A DNA stretch of 64,000 nt. Source: Malurus cyaneus samueli. Lineage: Eukaryota > Chordata > Aves > Passeriformes > Maluridae. Positions 48,007 to 64,000 of this stretch are shown in pieces (position 1 is the stretch's first letter; the number at the start of each line of letters is the position of its first letter). The notes under the pieces are model-generated. The model was not told the origin of the DNA. It ran no database searches and was given only the letters and a program-made list of their open reading frames with translations. Made by a program: the position numbers and the translations under genes. The stretch is from NCBI GenBank assembly GCA_009741485.1, contig CM019217.1, positions 44,256,950 through 44,320,949 on the forward strand, read 5' to 3'.

Positions 48007-48575
48007 GTGATGCCCCCACCTTCCCCCTCCCTTGGCAGCTGCTGGCACAGGGTCCCCACATGGGGACAATTCCAGGCATGGAGTGGCCTCGGAACCTTCT
48101 GGACCTGGGACAGGGTGGGGAGCTGCACTGTGTGCCCCCAACCCATGGAGTTGGGGGGTTCCCAGGGCTCTGGGATGTGATCCTCGGGACCAGGCCTGGT
48201 GCCACCCCGGGGCTCTGGTGCCATCCTGGGGCTGTGGGGCCATGTCATCGCGTCATGCTCTGTATTCCTGCTTTACTAATAAAGGGTCCAACGCTTGCCC
48301 TGGCCTGGGGGGAATCTCACAGCTTTGGGGTGCTGGGGAGGGGCTGCTCTAACCTGGGGAGGCGCAGTGCTGCAACCAGAGCCTGACTGGACTTTGGGGT
48401 GCCCCTGAGCTGGTATGGGGCGGGGGGGGCCATCAGTCCCCCGTGAGGGACAGGGACATTCTGGGGAGTGCCAAGGGCTCTTGGGAGCCTGATCCTGCAA
48501 TGCCACAGCCCATCCTGGGGCCACCGCTGTCCCTGGGGTCCCCTCCCTCGTCCCTAACCTCCCCTCTCCTTGCAG

Positions 48576-48653
48576 GTGCGCACGGCGGACATGGGGGGCT
48601 ATTCCACCTCCGAGGATTTCACCCAGGCCGTGATAAATTCCCTGGAGGCGTAG
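48576..48653 (+). CDS. IDH3B: Alternative terminal coding exon of IDH3B
   Basis: This 78-nt exon has a tgcag acceptor, phase 0 entry and its own TAG (48651-48653). It encodes VRTADMGGYSTSEDFTQAV then INSLEA. It is homologous to the exon at 47499-47588 ([19 protein letters not shown]), and either can follow VIKGGK at 47025. Mammalian IDH3B is also known to make two C-terminal variants by choice of last exon, so this is a conserved arrangement. Using this exon requires skipping the poly(A) sites at 48001 and 48278. Confidence 0.88.
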   Translation: MRTADMGGYSTSEDFTQAVINSLEA

Positions 48654-48676
48654 TGTCCCTCACCCCCTGTGACTCC

Positions 48677-48682
48677 AATAAA
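48677..48682 (+). terminator. IDH3B: Poly(A) signal for IDH3B downstream terminal exon
   Basis: AATAAA only 24 nt after the TAG at 48653, giving a very short 3' UTR. Downstream 'gatggtggtgcc' and 'gctgctggtgac' are GT-rich, as expected past a cleavage site. Confidence 0.75.
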
Positions 48683-49088
48683 CGTGGCCTCAGGCCTGAT
48701 GGTGGTGCCATCGTGTCCCTCAGGCTGCTGGTGACAGGGTGACCCCTGTGGGGACAGCCTGGACACCCCCAGCCATGGAGCACCCCCGAGCAGCCCGAGG
48801 TCCCCAGGGAAGGGGACACAGCCTGGGGACACCCCCGAGCAGCCCGAGGTCCCCAGAGAAGGGGACATGGGGTTGGAAGTTCTGCTGCGTAAGGCACAGT
48901 CCAGGGGCTGCTGGTGGCCAAAGGGACTCACCCAGGCCCTGAGGGGCTGTGCCACATTCCGAGTGGCCACTGTGCCACAGGCCACAGCCAGGGACACTGC
49001 GGGGAACAGGTGAGTGGCCGCTGCCTGCTCCTGTCTGTCCGTCAGTCTGTCAGTCCGAGTGCCGGAGCTCCTGCTCCAGCCCTGCTCT

Positions 49089-52000
49089 CTAATCCGAGTC
49101 CTGAGCCACTGCCTTCTTCTTCTTCTTCTTTTTCTTCTTCTTCTCTTCCTCCTCCTCGTGCTCAGGCTCCACCACAACTTTCCTTTTCTTCTTGGGCAAC
49201 GGCTCTTCTTCCTCCTCCTCCTCCTCCTCCTCCTCTTCCACCCCATTCTCTTCGGGCTCTGGCTCCGGTTCTGCTTCTGATTCCTCCAGCTGCTGCTGCT
49301 TCTTCTTTTTCTTCTTCTTCTTGGCCCCCACATCATTCTCCTGTGGGGAGCCCTGCGATCAGCTCTGCCCCCCATCCTGGCATCTGGAGGATCCAGAACA
49401 AAGCCAGACCCCCCAAAAATCCCCCAGCAGAGTCTGGCCCCCGTTACCCCCTCACCTCCGTCTCCATGACTGAGTTTTCTGCCGCTTCCTCGGCGGCCGC
49501 TGCCAGGGCCTCCAGCCGCCGCTTCTCCCGCTTCTTCCTCTTCTTCTCCTTCTTCTCCTGCCTCCTCTTCACCTCAGCCACCACCTCGTTGGCCTGGGGG
49601 GACACACAGGGGACGTGAGCGTGGGGAAGGGTCCCAGGGTTTGTCCCCACCCCTGGCACCAGTCGGATCAGACTCATTAAATCAGTCTTTTGCCTCCACA
49701 GTGGGTCAGGATGGCACAGTGACATCACCTCCGACACGGGCCCTCACCATCATCTTCAGCACCTCCACTGCCATCCTCCACCATCCCAGCACCTCGCCAT
49801 CACTTTCATCACCTCCACCACCATCCTCCATCACCCCAGCACCTCACCATCATCTTCATCAGACCTTCACCGTTACCTTCAGCACCTCCATCACCTTCAC
49901 AGCCCTCATCACCTCACTCACCATCTTCATTCCCAAATACCTCAGGGTACCAGTGCCGTCTTCATCTCCCCCAAGATCTCACCTCCTTAATCACCTGAAC
50001 ACTTCCATTGTTTCCACCTCTCATATTCTTCTTCACCTTTCCAACACCTCACCACCACTGCCATCTTCACATGCCCCAAGACCTCACCCTCACCTCCATC
50101 CCTCCATTTATCACATTCACTGCTCTTCTTCATCCCTGAGCATCCCCACCTCTTCTTCCTCCTTACCTCCACCACGGCCTCCTTCATCACCTCCAGGTTC
50201 TTGCGGGGTGGCTCCCCAGTCTCGTAGAAGGCCAAGCGCTCCTCCACCTGCTCCCGCAGCTTGTCCCCAAACACGCTGGTGGGGACCTCTGTGGGGAGGG
50301 GACAGAGGGGGCTCAGCACTCACCCTGCACCCCCCAAACCCTCCCGAGTCCCCCCGTGCTCTGCTCAGCCCAGAGGTGTCACCATTCACACGGGGTGAAA
50401 TGCTGTTGACGAAAAATATTCCCATCACGGCAGAGCAGCCCTGAACCCCAACGGAACCCCTCCCCATGGCCACCTGAGCAGCAGGGACTGCACCGGGTGA
50501 CAGTGCCCACCCTGGCGGGGTCTGTGTCACCCCAGTGCCACCCCTGAGCAGCAGGGACTGCACCGGGTGACAGTGCCCACCCTGGCGGGGTCTGTGTCAC
50601 CCCAGTGCCACCCCTGAGCAGCAGGGACTGCACCGGGTGACAGTGCCCACCCTGGCGGGGTCTGTGTCACCCCAGTGCCACCCCTGAGCAGCAGGGACTG
50701 CACCGGGTGACAGTGCCCACCCTGGCGGGGTCTGTGTCACCCCAGTGCCACCCCTGAGCAGCAGGGACTGCACCGGGTGACAGTGCCCACCCTGGCGGGG
50801 TCTGTGTCACCCCAGTGCCACCCCTGAGCAGCAGGGACTGCACCGGGTGACAGTGCCCACCCTGGCGGGGTCTGTGTCACCCCAGTGCCACCCCTGAGCA
50901 GCAGGGACTGCGCCAGGTGACAGTGCCCACCCTGGCCAGGTCTGTGCCCCCCGGGTGCCCCTCGTACCCACCTGAGAAGCAGTCGATGCGCGAGGCGATG
51001 GTGCACTTGTTGGCCAGGTACCGCGAGATCCGCCCCTTGTTCTTGGCGGCGGCGCGCCCGATGAAGGTGGAGTGGAAGATGAGGCCGTACTTGGGGGTGT
51101 TCCCCCGCGTTTTCAGCGCCCTGTGAGGGGCCAGGGGCGGTCAGGACCCCCGAATGCATCCCCCACCCACCCACGGACGCACCCTCCCCACCCCGCTGCG
51201 CTCGGGGGTCGCTACGGGGCCGGCCGCTCACCGCCGAGAGCCCGGCGTGTCACGGCCGCAGCCCCGCGCTCGCCATCACCGCGACCCACGGCGGTACCTG
51301 AACAGCGCCTTCTCGGCGCCCAGGATCTGCACCGTGGACGCCGGGTACTTGGCCAGGTTGGTCAGGCTGCCGGCGTGCGAGATGAGGCGGGCGCCCACCT
51401 GGGGGGACAGCACAAGGAGGGGGTTACAATCTCTACATTCTCTCTGGAGCCCCCCAGGGCGCAGAGCCCCCCCAGGCCGGGGATCAGCAGTGGAAGTGTC
51501 AGCAGCACAACTCAGTGGATTGACAGATTCACTCTGACATCATCTCCGCGGCTGGGGAGGGGACAGGGGGATGGCAGGGACACTCACCACCTCCCCGATG
51601 AGGGCTGACAGGCTGGGAGCCACCTGGCTCATCTTGGAGCGCAGGTACTCCTGCAGCCCCTTGCGGTACTCGGACAGCGAGATGACCCGGCGCGAGAAGC
51701 TCTCGATGTTGATGAGGTCCAGCGGGGAGATGTCCATCCCTGGGGTGGCACAGGATGAGTGATAGCACTGACCACATGGCCAGGACACCCTTGAGCCCCT
51801 CAGAGCCCCACTCACCCATGGAGGAGCGTGAGGCCTCCAGGATGGCCTGGGCCTTGGCGCTGTCCATGACGATCTCCTCCAGCCCCTCCAGGCTCTCCTC
51901 GCTCAGCTCGCGGCGGTTCCCGATGAATTTGGCCACCCGGCAGTACATGGAGTTGTCGGGGATGATCTTGATCAGCTCGGGGAAGTGGTACCCGTACCAC

Positions 52001-53817
52001 TCCCTGTGGGGACAGGGACAGGGTCAGTGGGGTCACCCCACCCCCGCACAGCTGCGTCCTCACTGTGAGTCACTCACTGTGGCTCCACGGCCCAGTATCC
52101 CTCAGGCCACCCCACCACAGTCCCAAGTGTCCCCCCAGGTCCACGCCACGGCCCCATGGCCTGGCCAGTGGTCCTCAGGGTGCTGCTGTCCCTCCCCGGT
52201 CTGTACAGGCGGCCGGAGCAGCAGCTGCCTGTGGTAAGCATGGGGAGGGGGAACCCCCAAACCCTTCAAACCCCCCAAATGTGTCCCCACTGACCGGACA
52301 CGCATGGAGAAGGTGTTGATGTCCTTGTCCAGCTGGTCCAGCAGGCTGATGGACTGGATGATCATGTTGTCCACCCTGTGCACGTTGAACTTCACCTTGG
52401 CCCGGGAGTAGCTGTGGCCGAGCCCCAGTTGAGCCTTGGCCGCTGACTGCGCCGTGAGGCCTCGGACCAGAACAGGGAAATGCAAACGGATCCCTGCGGG
52501 GACACAGGGGACACCAGGGACACGAGGTCACCATTTGGGAACTGAGATCTAACGGTGCACAGACTGAAGTGGCACCACAAGGGAACAAAGACGGTTACAC
52601 CGAATACCGAGGTAGCACTGTGCAAGGACAGCGGTGCCACCACGTGGGCACTGAACTGCACACATGGGGACTGAGGTGACACCACACAAGGACAGAAATG
52701 TGCCCATGTCAGAACTCAGCCACTACCACGTGAAATCTGTCACCACGTGGGCATTAAGATGCCACCTCCAGCAGCTCCAGCCCGACCCCAGGGACACTCC
52801 TCAACAATGCCCATCAAGGCAGTGGGTCCCCCCCACTCCTGACCCCTCCCAATGGAATCCCAGCCACACCAAGACTCCACCGAGGTGTCCCCTGTCCCCA
52901 CTCACCACGCATGAGCTCAGCCACGACGCCCCCGGTCTGGCACTGGACCCCCAACTCCTCCAGCACAGCCGCGCCCATCTTGGCATCGCCCACCCCCAGC
53001 ACCACCTTCTTCCTCTTGGGGGGCAGCGCCGTGTCCAGCATCAGCCGCAGGTCCTCGTGCAGGACTCCTGCGGGACAAAGTGGGGGTCAGAGCGGCCCGG
53101 GAATCACCGTGGGAGGGTTCCGGTGCCCCCGGCCACGCACTCACCCTCGGACACGGCGTTCATGTTCTCCAGCGCGCTCTGCGCAGAGCGGAACGGCGAG
53201 AACGCCACGAGCTTCACCATATTGTGGAACTTTCCCACCGTGAGAACGCTCTCCTCCACCTGCGGGGTGAACGGGGCGGAACGGGGGCTCCGGTCACAGC
53301 CGGGCACGGGGAACGACCCCTGACAGCAGCACCAGGGTGCGACCCCTCCCGGCACCCCCAGGGCTCCCCCCCAGTTCCCTCCCACCCCAGTCCCCTTCCC
53401 CGTTCTCCTCCCCACATCTCACCGGTCCCCGTTCCCAGCCTTCCCCCACCCCGTTCCTCCCAATTCCCGCTCCCTCAGCTCCCCTCCCCCCGTTCCCGGT
53501 CCGGTACCTGCGGCAGGAGAAGCCCGATCTCCTCCACCTCTCGCACGGCGAACAGCGCGTAGCCGGCCGCATGTTCGAACAGCACATGCAGCAGCACCTG
53601 CGGCACCGAGAGCTCCGCTCACCGAGGGCGGCACCGGGGCCGCGCTCCCGCCCATCCCCGCGCCCGCCGCCCCACCGGAGCGCCCGATCCGGCTCCATGA
53701 GGCTCCCCCGGCCTCCCGCAGGTGCCGGCCCGTCCCGATGCGCTCGGAGGGGGATCCCGAGCCATCCCCACTCCCGATGGTGTCGGATGAGGCCCCGAGC
53801 CCTCCCTCACTCACCAT
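49089..53817 (-). CDS. NOP56: NOP56, box C/D snoRNP core protein (complete)
   Basis: NOP56 joins fibrillarin, NOP58 and 15.5K on box C/D snoRNAs to direct 2'-O-methylation of rRNA in the nucleolus. Exons from the 5' end: 53815-53817 (ATG only), 53508-53597, 53145-53259, 52906-53067, 52295-52493, 51816-52003, 51588-51739, 51298-51398, 50972-51120, 50167-50288, 49456-49593 and 49089-49340 (TAG). Phases all agree: 556 residues, slightly shorter than the ~594 of human. Landmarks: [18 protein letters not shown] (N-terminal domain), [18 protein letters not shown] (coiled-coil start), the NOP domain with [23 protein letters not shown]-type loop [35 protein letters not shown] and [16 protein letters not shown]. 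The tail alternates poly-Glu and poly-Lys, as in vertebrate orthologues but shorter. Introns carry three box C/D snoRNAs. The ATG-only first exon was chosen because exon 2 starts in phase at VLLH and ATG is followed by GTGAGT. Confidence 0.96.
49662..49735 (-). ncRNA. SNORD57: Box C/D snoRNA, SNORD57 orthologue
   Basis: It lies in the NOP56 intron between exons 50167-50288 and 49456-49593. On the minus strand a terminal stem GTCGGA...TCCGAC (49735-49730 with 49667-49662) brackets box C (GTGATGT at 49728-49722) and box D (CTGA at 49671-49668). An internal CTGA at 49709-49706 can serve as D'. Immediately before box D, ACTGATTTAATGAG is perfectly complementary to CTCATTAAATCAGT near the 5' end of 18S rRNA, the known SNORD57 target (A99 region). 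NOP56 hosts SNORD57 in mammals too. Confidence 0.9.
49740..50160 (-). repeat. Degenerate 'cacctcaccatcatcttc' repeat in NOP56 intron
   Basis: C/A/T-rich tandem sequence with 'cagcacctccaccaccatc'-like units fills most of the intron beside SNORD57. Its complement contains many GATGATGG words that mimic box C, but no paired box D or stem was found. Confidence 0.7.
50357..50437 (-). ncRNA. SNORD56: Box C/D snoRNA, SNORD56 orthologue
   Basis: In the NOP56 intron between exons 50972-51120 and 50167-50288. A perfect 8-bp terminal stem TGCTCTGC...GCAGAGCA (50437-50430 with 50364-50357) encloses box C (GTGATGG at 50428-50422) and box D (CTGA at 50368-50365). The 5' antisense region ATATTTTTCGTCAACAGC contains TATTTTTCGTCA, complementary to TGACGAAAAATA in 18S rRNA, the SNORD56 target region (C517). 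Host gene matches mammals. Confidence 0.9.
50473..50960. repeat. 70-bp tandem repeat, about seven units, in NOP56 intron
   Basis: Units start at 50473, 50543, 50613, 50683, 50753, 50823 and 50893 with 'cctgagcagcagggactg'. The first six look identical; the last differs at several bases (for example 'gcgccaggtg'). The array runs up to the donor of the exon 50972-51120 and lies beside SNORD56. Confidence 0.95.
51477..51551 (-). ncRNA. SNORD110: Box C/D snoRNA, SNORD110 orthologue
   Basis: In the NOP56 intron between exons 51588-51739 and 51298-51398. Box C ATGATGT (51543-51537), D' CTGA (51515-51512) and box D CTGA (51487-51484) are bracketed by a stem CCGCGGA...TCCCCGG with one mismatch. The antisense element before D', AATCTGTCAATCC, is perfectly complementary to GGATTGACAGATT in 18S rRNA. 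Counting five bases from D' puts the methylated residue on the U of GGAU, which fits the U1288 site I associate with SNORD110, also hosted by mammalian NOP56. Confidence 0.82.
52494..52905 (-). other. Longest NOP56 intron, diverged ~90-bp repeat
   Basis: Contains two or three diverged units with 'gtgccaccacgtgggcactgaa' (52635 and 52740 region). I searched it for box C/D and H/ACA signatures, since mammalian NOP56 hosts further snoRNAs, and found none convincing. Confidence 0.5.
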
Positions 53818-54130
53818 CGTCCTCCCGCCGCCGCCGCCAGCCGGAACTGACGCGCTGCCCCTCGGCGGAACTCCACCCCCTCCCTCCTCCACCATCAGCG
53901 CCCGCGCCGCAGCGCCCTCCGCCAATCATCGCGGGGCTGCTCTCGACGGACCGCCCCGCAGCCAATCAAGGAGAGGACGGGCTGGCCCCGCCTCCCCTCG
54001 TCGCGCCTGCCAATCAGAGCCCGGAAAGGGCGTCTTCTCCCGCCTTTTCCTGCGCGCCCGCCAATGGGAGCCGCGCGCGCGCGCCGGCCCCGCCCCTTCC
54101 CGCGCGGTTCGATGCGCGCGCGGCCGCACG
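53818..54130 (-). promoter_or_regulatory. NOP56: NOP56 CpG-rich promoter with four CCAAT boxes
   Basis: Upstream of the NOP56 ATG, CG dinucleotides are dense ('gcgcgcgcgcgcc' at about 54070). Four CCAAT pentamers on the plus strand start at 53922, 53962, 54010 and 54061, spaced 40, 48 and 51 bp; the first three extend to CCAATCA, the NF-Y core. There is no TATA box. The transcription start cannot be fixed from sequence but probably lies at about 53820-53925. Confidence 0.7.
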
Positions 54131-54636
54131 TGGCGGGAGCCGCCACCCCAAATGTGCCCCCGGTGCCATCCCGGGACCCCCAAATGGCCCCGTGTCCCCT
54201 CCCGGGGCGCGCAGAGCTCCCGCGATCCCCTCACGGGATCCCCGGTCCCCTCCACGTGTCCCCTTAGTCCCAGCCGGGACCCCTAAATGTCTCTCAGCGC
54301 TCTCGCCCTCGGTGCCATCCCAGGACCCCCAAATGTTCCCCCGGTTCCTCGGGTTCTCTGTGACCCCCGGGGTCTTCCCACTCCCCTCCCGGGACTTACA
54401 GTGCCCCTCTCGGATCCTTCCTGTGACCCCCGGTCCCCTTCCGTGATCCCCCAGCGCTCCTCCCTGTCCCCTCCTGCGACATTCGGGGATCCCTCCTGTG
54501 CCCCCCAATGCCCTCCAAGTCCCCTCCTGTGTCCCACTCGTACGCCCTTCGTGGCCCCTCAGTGCTCCCCACGGTCCCTCCATTGTCCCCAGCCCCTGTA
54601 CCCAGTTGCAGGCGCAGGAAGCAGGTCCAGGGAAGT
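54131..54636. other. Intergenic DNA between NOP56 promoter and DCTN1 3' end
   Basis: C-rich degenerate repeat around 'gacccccaaatg' and 'cccctcccgggac'. No open frame resembles a gene. It forms most of the ~700-bp spacer between the two tandem minus-strand genes. Confidence 0.6.
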
Positions 54637-54642
54637 TTTATT
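54637..54642 (-). terminator. DCTN1: Poly(A) signal of DCTN1
   Basis: Reads AATAAA on the minus strand (CCAATAAAAC), about 205 nt past the DCTN1 stop codon at 54845-54847. Confidence 0.85.
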
Positions 54643-54844
54643 GGATGGCAGGAGCACGGGGGGGCCGCAGCCCCGGCCCCACGGGGGTCCCGGGGGTGTC
54701 TGTAGTGTCCGAGAGCAGCGCGGGGGGCCCGGATCCCCCCGGGGGAAGCGGCTCCGGCTCCCACCCGCGAGTGGGGCCGGGATGGGGGGAAGCGGAGAGT
54801 CCCAAGGTGGGGAACAGCGGGGACAGGGGTCCCTCGGGGGCGGC

Positions 54845-64000
<9,156 letters not shown>

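Larger units (their letters stand above)
39979..49448. repeat. Right (clean) copy of the ~9.5-kb duplicated segment
   Basis: Colinear with 29963-39541. All IDH3B exons here keep frame and splice sites, so this copy is the one to use. It lacks the transit-peptide exon (29769-29849) and the NOP56 poly(A) region preserved in the left copy. Confidence 0.9.

Noticed and set aside
50473..50960. CRISPR-like array
   Set aside because: Direct 70-bp units abut each other with no spacers, within an intron of a vertebrate gene.
52004..52294. Possible H/ACA snoRNA in the NOP56 intron between exons 52295-52493 and 51816-52003
   Set aside because: A hairpin-forming CTGTACAG region exists, but no H box with a terminal ACA at the right spacing was found. 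A SNORA51 or SNORD86 covariance search would decide.
53419..53925. Open frame MAEGAAARALMVEEGGG... as a longer NOP56 N-terminus
   Set aside because: It reads through a GTGAGT donor in a different frame from [16 protein letters not shown]; the ATG-only exon gives the correct phase.

Overview
The window is avian nuclear DNA from a GC-rich, gene-dense locus, probably a microchromosome. The support is short-intron vertebrate genes, many CR1 LINE 3' ends, dense GC-rich minisatellites, and exons that translate into recognisable vertebrate proteins. The species cannot be named. There are two 25-N gaps (25939-25963 and 39542-39566), and about half the window is assembly artefact rather than biology.

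Genes in order: VPS16 on + (HOPS/CORVET core subunit; exons at 506-6598 and 27432-29435, with the order scrambled and some exons missing); IDH3B on + (beta subunit of mitochondrial NAD-dependent isocitrate dehydrogenase; transit-peptide exon at 29769-29849, an error-ridden copy at 31447-38611, an intact copy at 41464-48653); NOP56 on - (box C/D snoRNP core protein, complete, 49089-53817, with three intronic box C/D snoRNAs); DCTN1 on - (dynactin p150Glued, C-terminal half, 54845 to beyond 64000). IDH3B and NOP56 are convergent. DCTN1 and NOP56 are in tandem, with a short CpG-rich NOP56 promoter between them.

Artefact layout: (a) near 6.9 kb the sequence folds back on itself. The next ~18 kb (7525-25938) is a very noisy, length-expanded inverted copy of VPS16 and then, by extrapolation, of DNA left of the window. 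Two clean islands are embedded in it: inverted VPS16 exons (15261-15621) and the 5' part of a NAT8-like gene (23240-23658). (b) 25965-26322 is a second inverted copy, of VPS16 sequence at 28535-28878. (c) 29963-39541 and 39979-49448 are two copies of one ~9.5-kb segment carrying IDH3B and the NOP56 3' end. The left copy is full of indels in exons and introns alike and worsens to the right, as an unpolished duplicate contig would.

The clean parts hold real biology: two U12-type introns in VPS16, two alternative terminal exons in IDH3B with a poly(A) signal between them, NOP56 hosting SNORD57, SNORD56 and SNORD110 orthologues whose antisense elements match 18S rRNA, a 15-nt microexon in DCTN1, and four spaced CCAAT boxes upstream of NOP56. 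I found no CRISPR array, prokaryotic system or convincing new gene family.
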